Below, in pieces: positions 38,890 to 52,429 of a DNA stretch of 64,000 nucleotides. Position 1 is the stretch's first letter, and the number at the start of each line of letters is the position of its first letter. The notes under the pieces are model-generated. The model had not been told where the DNA came from. It did not search any database and saw only the letters and a program-made list of their open reading frames with translations. This DNA comes from Warburgia ugandensis (taxonomy: Eukaryota; Streptophyta; Magnoliopsida; Canellales; Canellaceae), in assembly GCA_035236585.1 (NCBI GenBank), contig CP141136.1:51353136-51417135 (forward strand), read 5' to 3'. A program made the position numbers and the translations under genes.

Positions 38890-41560
38890 TGTAATGACTC
38901 CAATTTTGTAATATTGAAATTCCAAGTTTAGCAATGAAAAGTTCAGTTTTAAAGAAAAGGGCATTTTGATCATTTCACTATTTTCCTTGACTAAACCCAA
39001 GAATCTGGTCCTAAAAGTAGTTCCATTAGATGCGTCTCAGAAAAAGAAATCCAACAAGACCAAAATCACCCAAAACGGAGTTAAAATGAGCAAGATATGG
39101 CCCTTTGATGTTCAGGGGCAAAATTGTAAATTTCACAAAAACGACTTAACCTGAAAAACACAGGTGCCCGTTTTGATACGGGCACCCTGTCGTCTTCAAC
39201 CTCCTAGAGGCTTCTGGAACGGCGGTGTTTCAAGGAGAAACCACTGCCATTCTGGAGGTTTCCCCACCGCCATTCAAAGGCGGTTAGAACCCCTCTAGAA
39301 CCCTCTTTAAAAGCCCTATAAATAGAGCTCTTGGGTGCCTCTAATGGTAGCCCAAAACCTTGGAGAAAACCATCGCGGAGCAGTGACCAAGAGGGAAAAA
39401 CGTGGAGAGAAAACCAGCCACGAAGCAGGTATGCTCAAAAACTCCCCAAACCCATCTCACCCATAGTCCTAGGCTCAATTCCCCTAAGTTTTTGCATGAA
39501 AAACCATGCAAAACGGAGCCTGGGAGAGCCACCAAGGACCCTGGGACGTCCCCAGGGCCGCACTGGTTTGACAGGGTCGAACCAGGGTGACCTGAGGATG
39601 ACCCAGGTCTCTAACGGGCGGGACGATCCAATAGGAACGTCCCACGTCGACTTGAGTCGACGTCCGTTTGAAAAACCAAACGGGCGCGTCCAGGGACGCA
39701 CCTGCTAAAGGGATAAACGAGCGGAGATGTCGCACGCGTCTGCAGATGTGCCCGCTGAGGCGCATGCCGTAGACTCGTAGCACGCTAGCGCACCACGTCG
39801 ATTTTTCTTACTTAAGGAAGGAGGGCGCACGTCGCAGACGCACAGCGCCCTAGCATTCCGGTTTTTTGTCTTTAAGACTCTATGTACATACAATACTAAA
39901 ACTCTTATAACTTGAGATCTAGAGCTCTGATTAAGGCGCCGCAAAAGGCGTTGTGTCCGTATCGATGACATGGACACATCCAAACCATAAAATCCCTAAT
40001 CAAGGCCCAATCAAAGGATGGCATGACCCTTAGAATAGGATGGTGGCGCGTGGCCACTAGAACTTTGGAAAACTGAGGATACCAAGGCCCAATTAGGACC
40101 TTAGGACACCCATAGGCATAGGGATGGACCCCTAATGCCTAAGTAATAAGACCCAACTGCTCTAAACCCATAAAAGATAGGTTAAACTAACCTTGAGTCC
40201 CCAAACCATGTTCAGGAGCGTATAAGGACAAGAGGGTTAACGCGACCTAGCCAGGTAGGTGCTCTATCACTATTAGATTCTTTTAAAAGATCTATTATTG
40301 TTTTGAGAACATATGTTATAAGTATATGACTTGTTTAGCATGACTAGATTCAACATGCATGTGATAAACATTTTGTACATAGACATGTTTCGTAAATGAT
40401 TGCATATACATTATGCACATATATGTTTTGTAAACAAGTGCATACATTGCATGATTTAAGTACTCGCAAAGATTGCATGTCCTTGAGGGTTGCCAAAAGA
40501 CACTAGAGTGCCAAGGGCCAAGCAGTTGTGAGGGACCCAAAGAGGACAGGTTTTGAAAAATACATTGTGCATGTATTGCCAAGACATGTGCTACATGCAT
40601 AGGTTGCATGATAAGTGTAGCCTCGACCGATGAGGGCGGGCTAGAGAGAGCTGACAAGGCTTCTAGCCTGGCAGGCTTCTAGGCTATCAGGCTTCTAGGC
40701 AGGGTTATGACTTTGAATGCAATACTAGCATGAGCAGATTTTATGCATTTCATGCATGTTTTGCAACCGATTTCATGAATTGCATGATTTACGACAAAGA
40801 AGTGTCATATGCCCCGTGGAGGTATATGATCCTGTGTCCCTAGGTACTCGGGGACCACACGGTGGTGAGGCCGTGGGCATAGTGGGACCCTATGGTTTGA
40901 TGAGTTATGTGCATTTCATATAGCATGATATGAGGTTGGTGGACCATACCATACTAGAGGTCCATGAGTTGGACTCCATGAAGCATCTATTGCATATCAT
41001 GATGTCATCATATATATATATGATACTTTTAGTTTTGGATTATGTGATCTTTTAAGTCATGAGAATTTCAGTTGATTATGGATTCTTATACTGATATTGA
41101 ACTCGAGTATTCAAATATACGCATGTTTTGAATGAGCATATGATTTTGAAACATCTCATGCATTTATAAAACTAGTAGTGATAGGCTCCTACTGAGTATA
41201 TTATATACTCATCCAATCCTCAACATTTTTCAGATTCAACGTAAATACTTAAGGGCAAGGGACGTTTGTACTAGGAGACACAGGCTAAGTACAAGTAAGT
41301 AAACCCCTATCTTATCTTTCAATGTTACTTGATTGTAGTTACTCTCTAATAGCTGGGGCTGTGACTAACACTTTCTTGGGAACAATATTGATTTAAAACT
41401 TTGCCATGACTAAATTATTGGAGAATGTGTTTTCACACTCGGGATTTTTATGAAGGGTTGTTTTCCAAATGAGAAAGATTTTCATGCATTTCATATTTAT
41501 AAAACAAGAGATCTCGCCTTTTTATCAAAATTGCATCATATAAAAACCCGGGTCGTGACA
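38890..41560 (+). mobile_element. LTR1 solo LTR, copy B (TSD CTGTA)
   Basis: Starts TGTAATGACTCCAATTTT and ends AAACCCGGGTCGTGACA. CTGTA at 38885-38889 and 41561-41565 is a perfect duplication. 2,671 bp. Closely related to copies A and 57673 in reverse orientation. GGTGCCCG/CGGGCACC hairpin at 39163-39186, GGCGGTG inverted repeat at about 39217-39253, TATAAATA at 39317-39324. One copy of the 67-bp unit at about 41075-41140. Confidence 0.92.
39317..39324 (+). promoter_or_regulatory. TATA box of LTR1 copy B
   Basis: TATAAATA in CCCTATAAATAGAGCTC, identical in context to the minus-strand box of copies A, C and D. Sits downstream of the two conserved inverted repeats. Confidence 0.6.
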
Positions 41561-41743
41561 CTGTATTATTGTGCTTTTAAGAGCTTTTAAATCTTTGAAT
41601 GCATCATATTCTTTAGAATTATTTTTTGCAAACAACATGAATTATCCCTTACATGAATGCGTTGTGGATTTATGTACTCATATTGTATATTGATGGACTG
41701 GATACTTGGGTGGTACATTGATGATGAATTCTTGAGGCATATT
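41561..41743 (+). mobile_element. T3 LTR continuation (183-bp island)
   Basis: AT-rich island between copy B and the next minus-strand LTR. No ORF, no family landmark on its own. Assigned to T3 only by order. Confidence 0.35.
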
Positions 41744-44700
41744 TGTGGCACCTTGCGTTTTTCCCAAAAAAAATTTGCATTTATTTTGGAAAGGTGGTGC
41801 ACTAATATTTTTAGAAATTCAAAAATAGTGAAAAACATGTTCTTGGAAATTCATTTTTTCAAAAACTCAGATGTCACCTCAGCTCCCATACTATATATAA
41901 TATAGTTTTTTATAGAAGATAGATATGCATTTTATGAAACAATAGAACCCATCTAGTGGTTCACATACACAACCTCTATAATTATTATACTAAATGTCCA
42001 AGCAGCATAATCCAAATAATTAACTACATAATACAAAAACTTTAGCAAAACATATACCTGAGCGCAAAGGTATACCTGTTGAATTCCTCTTGCTTGTGTA
42101 TATCTTCCCCTGTCTATCTGTATATGAAATATTGTAAACATAAAACATTTACAATATCTCAGCAAGCTATGCTTGGTAGGGGAGAGTTATGAAAACATGT
42201 TAATTACATATCAATTAAGCATTTTACATCAATTAAAATATTCAATTTCATCATGATGCTTATATGGGATGAAGTTTACAACATAATTCATAATTCAATA
42301 ATTTCATTAATAATTCAATTATTTGCAAGTCATTGATAAAATAGATATTTATAATTCTTTTTCTTCATATGAATATAATAATCACATTTTAAAAATTACA
42401 CTTTACATGATATATTTAATATATATAATTCACTGGTATTTTAAATATTTATCATTATCATTTTTCATACGATACCATACTCCAATTTTATAAACCATAC
42501 TTTGCATAATATATCTACCCATTCACATCCCCATATGAAAATTTTTATGAAATTATGCCCTCCAACATATACATATAGGTATATTATATATATTAAAATC
42601 GTTAAAAGTCATACAAAGTTATGAACATAGTCCCTAGGTCTTATAACCTACATTCCCAGACTATACTGGGTCTCATACATATACCCATTACCATACGGGG
42701 CTTATAAAACTCCAACCACTACTGGTAACATCATAAAAGGCATTGCATCATGCTATCACATAAGGCATCTCATCATGCCATCATATGTGCATGTCATCAT
42801 GCTATCATATACACACCATAGTGCATCAAATACAAGGACTGCTATGCTGCAGTCTAAATCCGTACAACACACCTGAATAAGTGCATAATAATCCACTAAT
42901 ATCAAGGTGAAAATAATAAAATCCATGTTTCCATGGGTGAGGACCATGGCTGTCATAATGGCAGCTTTTTCATGATTGCCCCACCCGTCTTTTAGCCTCC
43001 CTTCAGGCTTAGTATCCATATCATCACAATTTCAGAGAGCGAGTAGCCAAACCCTCATAACTCTCCTATCATAGCATCCCCAAGCCTATGCCTATCTAAA
43101 ACAAAACTCTCAAGCCACCATGCCTGGATGTAAAATAATAATGTACAGGCATTTTTCCTATACATAATATATATACGAATATCTCATCATAATCATAACA
43201 TCCTCACTTAGTAGGTGATCTCCCAAAGGATGTACTGTAAAATTCTAGACTCATACATCACATATAATGTAATGGTACCCATGTACCATAAATGCCTTTT
43301 TTATCACAATAATAACTATGATATTTTTAAGAGCATATCATGTGTACCCTTTAATATCATTCAGTAAGCTTCAATTATAAGCATGTTATTCATGTAGCAT
43401 TTCTAATCACAATTTTTCATCATTCACAAATAAAAGTTTTTCATCATTCTATATCATATGAAATGCACAATTTAAATAATATAATATCTATCACAAGAAT
43501 AAGATCAAGTTTAAAACATGCATCTTACTATTAAGACATGCTTTCTTAATTCTCCACCTACCTCGTGTGGCGAGTTCATCCATTTCCCACTAACTGATCG
43601 AAGACGCTTGCAAAGTCTCACAGATCCATATTGATCTAGTCCTTGTTCTTCACCTGAATCTGCCAAATTAAGTAACCAATCAATAATCCTAAGGGAATAA
43701 TCCTTTTTAAACAACTTTTATGGTGTGAACCATAGAATTTGATCCTATTCTATACCTAAATTCCTCAATTGATCTCAGCCGTGGCTCTAGTTTAGCTGGA
43801 TCATCTCTAGTAGGCTTTTAACCCTAATATCTTGTAGGATTTATGATTTGCATGTCCTAAGGGTCATGATAGACTATTTGGATAGGAAAAGTGAATCCAG
43901 ATCATCACTAATCAGATGACCTGACCTCTAATCACAAGTCTGATAATTTCCATGGTTGGATCTTCCTAGATTGATATTTAGAAAGATAGGTTTTGTTCCT
44001 TGTATCACAAGGATTGTGAGGGTACTCTCGGATTTCCAAAACTCCTCTTGGATTCCTCAAAATCTAGGTTTGAAGGTTAAGGATTAAATTAGGTCAATTA
44101 AGTCCTATCCAACTGAGTCAGGGGCAAGTTGACTCAGCGAGTCAACTCAACCCCAACTCGGGTGACTATGAAACAGCAAGGAAAATAGGGGTGGATGGTG
44201 ATTGGTGACTGGACTAGCACTATTTGATCCCGGCCATCAAAAAATGCAAGCACGCCTGAAAACTAGGTCGTGCTAGTGATAGGGAAATGCAGGGGACAAT
44301 GACGGGGATGGTGGTGGTTGGGTGGCTTCTAATTCCTGGCCACCACCTAATTTGGTTAGGGCTAACTGAACACTTCATCCAGCCTGAAAGCTTGGCCATG
44401 TTGGCGCTTGGGGAAGACAAGGGAAAGGGGAAAGCCCGAGTGGCTGGTGCAGCCTGAGCACACTGGCCTTCTCAGGCCTAGCCGTGCTAATGTCCAAGGA
44501 GCATACAGGGTAACGGTGGTGGCTGCCAACCCCCCATTGGGTCACTGCCCAACCACAATAGGTAAATAGATTGGGGTAAAAGGGGTTAGACATGTCGAAA
44601 ATTGGGTTTGCCAGAGATCTGGTGACTTCCAGTCATCGTCTGGTACAAATCCACCAGAAAATAAAGGGGAAATGGGGTTTTTCGGGAGGATTTAGCACAT

Positions 44701-45709
44701 AGGCCTGACAAAGAAACCTGATCTGGGTTTCTTATTGGTTTTTAAAAATCATAGACTTGACAAAGACGGGGTTTTTCCTTTTGTTAGAAAAATTGGAGAA
44801 GGGAAACCTAGCTTAACCGAGAAACCCGATCTAGGTTTTCTTCTTGGTCACTAAAAAACCATAAGGAAAGGGTTTTGGGGTTTCATCGATGAATAGATTT
44901 GGGTTTGTCAGGTAACTATCTATGCGGGTGAATATAGATCACCAGTGAATGGATCTACCTAGGAAGATAATGCTATGATCGTCGGTGTGGGGTGTGCGAG
45001 CACGCCGATGTTGATAAATCCAATGAGGATGCCAAAAAAATGGGGATCTACTGCAAAGACAAAGGGGCTTGCAAGAGGTGCTAATCTGGGTTGCTTGGGC
45101 CGTTGAAGATTTGAAGGTGAAATAGAAAAATCCGATCGTAGTAGGGTCATGCGTACCAGCCCTCCATCATCTACGGTGCAAGGGACATCGCCGATGGGTA
45201 GGAGTTGTTGGTGTCGGGTTTTGGAAAGAACTAGACCTGAAATTACGTCGGGTTTCCTATGTGAGGGGGGTGCCAATATCAATTTTCCCCCGTTCCTTTA
45301 TATTTTATTTTTCTGACTTTTAATTATGGTATTGCCCCTAACTTCAAAGGCCCATAACTTCTTCATCCGGACTCTGTTTTCAGTGTTCTTTAACTTGTTG
45401 TACTCTATTTTCTGAGTACCATCTAATGGTTTTTGTTTTAATTTCAAATTATAATTTTATAAAAATATTTATATCCCTTAAAAATCTCATAACTTGATCA
45501 TGGAATAGTAAAATTTTGGGGTGAAATTCATCCAAACTCTGATTTCAGTGTTCTTTATGTCGTTGGACTCAATTTTTCGAGTACATTCCAAATATTCATA
45601 TTTTCACTTCAAATTCTAGTTCTATAAAAATTTATTTTCTTTGGGTAAAAAATTTCAATTTCACATAATAACACCCAGAATAGTATTTACAAAATTTCGG
45701 GTTGTCATA
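41744..45709 (-). mobile_element. Long LTR1-related solo LTR (about 4 kb)
   Basis: Plus-strand reading begins TGTGGCACCTTGCGTTTTT and aligns for 140 bp with the LTR start at 63639. It shares the block TATTGTAAACATAAAACATTTACAATATCTCAGCAAGC with 63398-63435. It ends near TTTCGGGTTGTCATA at 45709. Flanks ATATT (41739-41743) and GTATT (45710-45714) match at 4 of 5. Family landmark near the sense start: ACTTCAAAGGCCCATAACTTCTTCATCCGGACTC (45340). TATAAAGG on the minus strand near 45298. Longest copy in the window; the extra length is in the 42-43.5 kb part. Confidence 0.65.
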
Positions 45710-46144
45710 GTATTAAAGCATATTTGTGTTATTATTTAAAAACCTTGGGGGTGACACCTTAAGATGTGCATTGGATGCATGAGTGCGTAGATGTGTGTGT
45801 GCTGTAGATTTTGCTTTGTAGTTACTAAGTATACTTATATACTCACCCCACCCATATCACCAATAAACATGGAAAGGGAAAATGCATGGAGATTGGATGA
45901 GTACATATAAAGTAGATCAAAACCATACGGATGGTGTACATTTTTGAACAGAGCATTCTTATTTATCTTTTGAATTTTGTTGATGCATTGTAAATATATG
46001 AGTTTTGATTGTAATTTTTGAACATAAGTATATATGTTTTGTACATACTGGACCATGTGTTCTGACTATATAGTATTATGGAAAATGATAAATATGATTT
46101 GACCCATTTTAAAATTTAAAACCATTTTTTTTTAAATTTAACTT
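45710..46144 (+). mobile_element. T3 LTR continuation before RTE copy 2
   Basis: Contains TAAGTATACTTATATACTCACCCC (about 45825), the landmark found 350-420 bp before the sense end of other family LTRs. This supports the view that a family LTR continues here and across the LINE to about 49495. Confidence 0.4.
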
Positions 46145-46220
46145 CACCGATGCTAATCCCAAGCATGGATAAAAAAGGAGAAGGGTTTGCTTCAGGTGCT
46201 AGCCAGCAAGTAAAATCTTT

Positions 46221-46340
46221 TTGAAGAAGTTGAAGATGATTTTGTTATTTTCTCTTCTTACTTGCAAATGAACATGCATATGTATATTAGTTTGTAAGTA
46301 AGAAGAAAAAGAAAAAGAAAATCATCTTTAGCTTCTTCAA
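46221..46340. repeat. Palindromic module of RTE copy 2 5' UTR
   Basis: 23-bp arms (46221-46243, 46318-46340) pair with two mismatches around GAAGATGATTTT / AAAATCATCTT. The interior shares the TGCATAT...ATTAGTTTGTAAG core with copy 1. Confidence 0.75.
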
Positions 46341-46394
46341 AGTATGGCACCCATAACATGATATGAATCTATCACTAACATTCCCTCAAGTGAG

Positions 46395-46590
46395 GGCATC
46401 CCCCATAAGCAACGCACTACATCGAATCTTGGGTGCAACAAAAAATGGGCAAGTGTTTCTATGGCATTCCCCAGGAAGCGACGTGCTACATCAATCCTGG
46501 CTGTAGTGGAAAATGGGTAAGGGTTATTAGAGCGTCCCCTCAAAATCTACATGCTGCATCAGAAATCAGGTGCAATGGAAGGTAGGCATG
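46395..46590 (+). repeat. RTE 5' UTR tandem monomers (copy 2)
   Basis: Three units of 68-69 bp starting at 46395, 46463 and 46532, each with GGCATYCCCC-like start, a GCTACATC core and a GGTGCA...ATGGG end. Confidence 0.75.
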
Positions 46591-49285
46591 GGTTCATGTC
46601 ATGGGGATCATATTACCACATGGAACATAAGGACATTGACAAGTAAGAGTCTAAAGTTAGGAGATATGATGAAATGTAGGAGAGTCAAACATCATTTGTA
46701 TCTAAGAAATGAAGTAGCTAGGGGCTAAAACTAGAGTTCTGGTACGTAGGAATCAATAATAATAGAAATGGCATAGGAATAGTGGTGGATAAAGAAATAA
46801 TGGATAATGGTGTAGATGTTAAACGAACCAGTGATAGAATTATAATAATAAAACTTATTCTAGGAGAGCAAATCATAAATGTTATAAGTACATACACACC
46901 ATAAGTAGGGTTAGAAGATATAATCAAAAGACAGTTTTGGGAAGATATAGAGTGAGTTAGGCAAGAAATTGCCAACACAGGGGATATTTATAAGAGCAAA
47001 CTTAAATGGGTATTTAAGAAAACAAAAGTAAGGACATGATAAGGTACATGGAGGGTATGGTATTGAAGAATGAAATGAGATGGGGTAAGCTATCCTTGAT
47101 TTTGCTTTGGCATATAACCTGGCCCTTACAAATACTACTTTAAGAAGAGGGATGAGCACTTAATAACCTTTAAAAGTGAACTCCATAAAAGTTAAATAGA
47201 CTTTCTTTTACTTTGGAATATCAAAAGATCCATATATAAGGATTGTAAGGTAATACCTAGTGTACAAAATAAGTTTATGGTTATGGATATCTACATTAAA
47301 AGATGGAAGAAAGGAAATAAACTTAATAAGTATCCGAAAACCAAGTGGTCAAACTTAAAAGGGGAGAAAATAACCTCACTCACAAATAAGTTGATGGTAG
47401 AAGGAAACTAGAACAATGAAATAGAAGTAAATACCATGTGGATTAGTATGGCCAAGTCTATTAAGAAAGTGGCAAAAGATGTCCTAGCAGTATCTAAAGG
47501 TAAAAGGCAATTAGTAAAGGAAACTTAGTGGTGGAATGAAATAGTGCAAAATGTTATTAAAGAAAAATGGGTGTATGTTAAATCATTGTAGAAGAATAGA
47601 AATAATGAAAAGTATAAGAATTCTAAAAAGGTTGCTAAGAGAATAGTGAGGCTAAACTTAAGACATATGATGATCTCTATAATAAACTAGGATCAAGAGA
47701 ACACGAGAAAGATGTGTTTAAACTTACAAAAATAAGACAATAGAAGAGCAAGAACTTAGATTATATTAAGTACATTAGAAGTGATGATCAAAGGGTACTA
47801 GTCAAAGATGACAAGATCAAACAAAGGTGGGAAAGTTACTTTAAAAAATTGCTAAATGACAATTTCCCTAAGAATATATGGATTGAAAGTACTGTAAACC
47901 TAATTAACATTGGACATTATAGATTATTAGAATACCTAAGGTGAAAGAGGCCTTGAAAAAGATGAAATTAGGAAAGGCCCTGGGGCCCAATGGCATAACA
48001 ATAGAGGTTCGGAAGCATATGGGAGATACTAGAGTAGTTTGGTTGACCTAGTTGTTTAACAAGATTATAAAATCAAAGAAAATGTTGAATGAATGGAGCA
48101 AGAGCTCTAATGTACCAATTTATAAGAATAAAGGAGATATACAGAGCTACACTAATTATTAGAGGATCAAACTTATGAGCCACACAAAGAAACTTTTTAA
48201 AAGAGTGATTGAGAGGAGGCTATTGCATGAGACAAGTGTATCGGAACACCAGTTTGGTTTCATGCCTAGGAGGTCAATCATGGAAGCTATTTTCTAGCTA
48301 AAACAATTGATAAAGAAATACAGGGAGAGGAGAAAGGACCTCCACATCGTCTTTATTGACTTAGAGAATTCTTATCATAGGGTCTCTAGAGAGTTAATAT
48401 GGAGGGTGTTGGGTGAAAAAGGGGTTTTACAAGGGTATATAGACATAGTTAATTATATAGATGAGGGAGCGGTAACAAATGTTAAGGCCACTTTAGGACT
48501 CCATCAAGGATTGGCATTAAGCTCATACCTTTTCACATTGATTATGGATGAGTTAACAAAACATTTGCACAAGGAGATTCAATGATGCATGCAATTTACA
48601 GGTGATATAGTTTTAATTGATGAAACAAGGGAGGGCATAAATACAAAGTTAGAATTATAGAGAGAAGCATTAGAACCTATCAGCTAAACTAAGACAAAGT
48701 ATATGGAATGCAATTTTAGAAAGGAGAGGAGCACAAGTGGAGCACAAGTAAAGAATGATAATGAAGAAGACCGCATAAAAGACCACTTTCGGTACTTAGG
48801 AGATGATTCATGAGAGTGGAGAGATTGAGAGGGAGGTTACCTAGAGAATCCAACCGGGTTGGAACAAATGGAGATGTGCATTTGGGATTTTGTATGATCG
48901 GCAGGTGCAACTCAAACTTAAAGGAAAATCCTATAGGATGGATATAAGGCCAACTAGGGATCTTAGTGTTGGGGAATTAAAGAGCATCATGTTCATAAGA
49001 TGAGTGTAGCAAAAATGAAGATGTTGAAATAGATGAGTGATAAGATAAGAAAGGATAGAATTAGGAACAAAATGGATATTTGACTTACATGGTTTGGACA
49101 TGTCCAACAAAGACCAAAAATGGCACAAGTTAGGAGTGAGGCAATGCAAGTAGAAGATTCTAAAAGGGCAAGGGGAAGGCTCAAAAGAATGTGGATAGAA
49201 GTGGTGTGAAAAGATTTAAAAATTTTGAGAGTAAATGAAGCCATGGTACTTAATAGAGGGGAATGAAGGAAAAAATTCATGTAGC
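46590..49285 (+). pseudogene. RTE APE endonuclease - reverse transcriptase ORF, copy 2 (broken)
   Basis: Endonuclease start TTWNIRTLTSKSLKL at about 46610 retains the Trp lost in copy 1. RT core 48190-48585: FGFMPRRSIMEAIF, motif A VFIDLENSYHRVSRE, motif B LHQGLALSSYLF. The active site, about 48600, reads FTGD where YADD is expected, preceded by a TGA where Trp is expected. The C-terminal region 48990-49285 keeps RTWFGHVQQRPKM and KRARGRLKRMWIEV-like blocks. Frame is lost many times, and the terminal protein tail WRKKF runs to the (GAT)n repeat. Catalytic first Asp is absent, as in copy 1 but by a different change. Confidence 0.85.
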
Positions 49286-49322
49286 CAAACCCTTTTTGGG
49301 CTAAGATCTTGATGATGATGAT

Positions 49323-49595
49323 GTTTTTCAAAAGTCATGAAATGTGTTTGATCAATATATATGACCCTTGTGGTCATTGAAAATAATCCTTTTACAAAAA
49401 ATATTTCTACTTATTTGTTTTTGTAAAGAAATTTTCATACTAGGGTGCATACCTTTCAATGTCATTTTAGAAATGTCTTTTCAAACCCTTGGTCACCGGA
49501 GCTCCCACTATCTAAAGCCAACTTAGTAATGAGTGTAATGAATACTTGTTAGAGTAGATAGTGGTAACTATTAGAATATGGAAGCGCACATAATT
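49323..49595 (+). mobile_element. Probable end of T3 LTR plus flank
   Basis: TTTTCAAACCCTTGGTCACC at about 49472-49491 resembles the family's sense LTR end (AAACCCGGGTCGTCACA), so T3 may end near 49495. 49496-49595 has nothing recognisable. Confidence 0.3.
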
Positions 49596-52168
49596 TGTGA
49601 CGACCCGGGTTTTTATATGATGCAAATTTGATAAAAAGGCAAGATCTCTTACTTTATAAATATGAAATGCATGAAAATCTGTTTGTTTTGGAAAACAGTC
49701 TTTCATAAAAACCCCGAGTGTCAAAACACATTTTCAAATTGTCTAGCCATGGCAAAGTTTTAAATCAACATTATTCCCAAGAAAGTGTTAGTCACAGCCT
49801 CAGCTATAGAGAGTAACTACAACCAAGTAACATTGAAAGATAAGGTAGGGGTTTACTCACTTGCACTTAGTCTGGTTGTCTTTTGTCACAAGCGTTCCTT
49901 GCCCTTAAGTGTTTACTTTATGTCTGAAAAATGTTGAGGATTGGGTGAGAATATACTATACTCAGTAGGAGTCCATCCCTACTAGTTTTATAATGCATGA
50001 GATGTTTAAAATCATATGTTCTTTCAAAACATGTGCATGTCTGAATACTCAAGTTCAATATTGAGATTAAAAACCATCATCGAATTGGAATATTGAGGAC
50101 TTAAGGAAATCACATAATCCAAGTCGAAAGTATCATATATATATATATATATATCATAACATAATGATATGCATAAGATGCTTCATTGAATCCAACTCAT
50201 GGATATCTAGTATGGTATGGTCGACCAACCTCATATCATGCCATATGCAATGCAAATAAGTCCACGAAACCATAGGGTCCAACTATGCCCACGACCTCGC
50301 CGCTGTGTGGTCCTCGGGTACTTGAGGACACTCGGTCATAGCCTCAACGAGGCCTATGACACGTCGACCTAGTGCCGTGACACCAGTGGTAGCCCCCTAT
50401 ACCACATGCAGTTGACATAGAGACGTTGCCCTTTTTGGGCGGGGTACCCGTCCACCTAATAGTGGTAGAGGCTGGAGGCCAACCCAAACCTCTCGGCATA
50501 GCGCCCACGAGCTTATTAGCTCAAATCATAATCAGATCAAACAAGCAAAAACCTCCTTTTCAAAACCTGTCCTCTTTGGGTCTCTCACAACTGCCTACCC
50601 AGTGTCTTTTGGGCACTCCAACGTCTTTTGGTAACCCTCAAGGACATGCAGTCTCTCAAAAACTCAATGCTTCACAAATCATACCATGTATGCAATTGTT
50701 TGCAAAACATATCTATGCATAATGTATATGCAATTATTTACAAAACATATCTATGCATATAACATTTATCATATGTATGCTGAATTAAGTCATGCTAAAT
50801 AAGTCATATACTTAAAACATGTATTCTCAAAACAATCATGGCTCTTTTAAAAAGTCGAGTAGCGATAGAGCACCTACCTGGCTAGGTCGCGCTAACCCCT
50901 TTGTCCTCGTATGCTCCTGAACATGGTTTGGGGAATCAAGGTTAGTTTGGCCTATCTTTTATAAGTTTTAGAATGGTTGGTCTTATTACTTAGGCATTAA
51001 GGGTTCATCCCCATGCCTATGGGTATCCTATGGTCCTAATTGGGCCTTGGTATCATCAGTTTTCCAAAGGTCTAGGAGCCACACACCACCATCTTATTCT
51101 AAGAGTCGTGCCCACCTTTGATTGGCCTTGATCAGGGATTTTATAGTTTGAGTGTGTCCGCGTTGTCGACACGAACACAATGCCTTTCGCGGCGCCTCAA
51201 TCGGAGCTCTAAATCTCAAGTTATAAGCTTTTTAGTATCACATATACATAAGGGCCTTTAAGAGGAGGAAATCCCAGAATGCTAGCGCGCTGTGCGTCAG
51301 CGGCATGCTCCCCAGCAGGCGCGTCTGCAGACGTGCTGGATTTCCCGCCCAATTTTTCATTTGCGGGCGCGTCCGTGGACGCGCCCGCTGGTTTCTCTTG
51401 AATGCGAACTACGTGTTTCGCCTAAGGTGGAGCGTTCTGTTTGTTGGGGGACCGAGGCATCCTTGGGACACCCTGGTTCGATCCTGTCGATCCAGTGCAG
51501 CCCAGGGATCGTCCCTGGGTCCTTTGTGACGTTCTAGGGCCCGTTTTTGCATGATTTTTCATGCAAAAACTTAGGGAAACTGAGCCCAAGACTAATGTGA
51601 AGACGGGTTTTGAGGGATCTTGGGCATACCTAGCTCGTTGCTGGGTTTTTCTCCATGTTTCTCCTCTTGGTTGCTTCTCCAAAACGGGTTTTTCCCAAGC
51701 TTTTGGGCTGCCATTAGAGGCGCCCAAGAGCTCTATTTATAGAGCTATAAGAGGGTTCTGAAGGGGGCTCTCACCGCCCTTGAATGGCGGTAGAGAAACC
51801 TCCAGAATGATAGTGATTTCTCCTCCAATCACCGCTGTTCTAGAATCCTCTAGGAGGTTGAAGATGAGGGGTGCCCGTATCAAAATGGGCCCCTGTGTTT
51901 TGCAGGCTAAATCCGTTTTTTAGTAAAAATTACATTTTTACCCCTGAACTTCAAAGGGCCATAACTTGCTCATTTTAACTCCGTTTTGGGTGATTTTGGT
52001 CTTTTTGGATTCCTTTTTCTGAGACGCACCTAATGACACCATTTTTAGGACCAAATTTCTGGGTTCAGTCAAGGTGAATAGTAAAATGACCAAAATACCC
52101 TTATCTTAAAAACTGAACTTTTCATTACTAACTTGGGATTTTAATGTTACAAAATTGGAGTCATTACA
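49596..52168 (-). mobile_element. LTR1 solo LTR, copy C
   Basis: Plus-strand reading begins TGTGACGACCCGGGTTTTTATATGATGC and ends TTGGAGTCATTACA. Flanks TAATT and CAATT match at 4 of 5. 2,573 bp. TATAAATA on the minus strand at 51734-51741. GC palindrome GCGGGCGCGTCC/GGACGCGCCCGC at 51363-51388. Closest to copy B at both ends (shared TTTATATGATGC). ORFs at 50.4 and 51.3-51.8 kb are on non-conserved frames. Confidence 0.87.
51363..51388. promoter_or_regulatory. GC-rich palindrome in LTR1 leader (copy C)
   Basis: 12-bp perfect arms GCGGGCGCGTCC and GGACGCGCCCGC with a 2-bp spacer, orthologous in place to 12828-12849. Confidence 0.6.
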
Positions 52169-52429
52169 CAATTAAACCCATGTTCTATAAGTATGTTGAT
52201 TTACAATTGCAGCTTCTCATTTTTATCATGAAGGACCAATTTTCTTAGCCAATAGACATAATGGATGAAAGTTGCCATTAGCACCAAAATTTATTTTTTG
52301 AGTAACTTGAATCTACCCTGATTAATGAATGAAATAAAAACAAAAGGCTTGATGGTGAATATACCATTTCTTAACTATTTAAAAAGTAGTAACAGAAACA
52401 TATTCTAATATTTTTGTTCCCAACAGAGA
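52169..52429. other. AT-rich spacer, nothing recognised
   Basis: No coding region, no repeat shared with the rest of the window. Confidence 0.5.

Larger units (their letters stand above)
46145..49322 (+). mobile_element. RTE-clade non-LTR retrotransposon, copy 2 (full length, dead)
   Basis: Starts GATGCTAATCCCAAGCATGGAT, the same 5' end as copy 1. Then one palindromic module (46221-46340), three 68-bp monomers (46395-46590), endonuclease-RT remnants and a (GAT)n tail (about 49308-49322). About 3.18 kb. Clear flanking duplications were not seen. Confidence 0.8.

Noticed and set aside
45736..45756. TTTAAAAACCTTGGGGGTGACA as the end of the T3 LTR
   Set aside because: It looks like an LTR end, but the landmark that normally precedes the end by 350-420 bp comes after it (about 45825), so the later site near 49495 is preferred. 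Not settled.
46145..49322. Target-site duplication for RTE copy 2
   Set aside because: T-rich flanks (before 46145 and after 49322) give only weak, non-specific matches.
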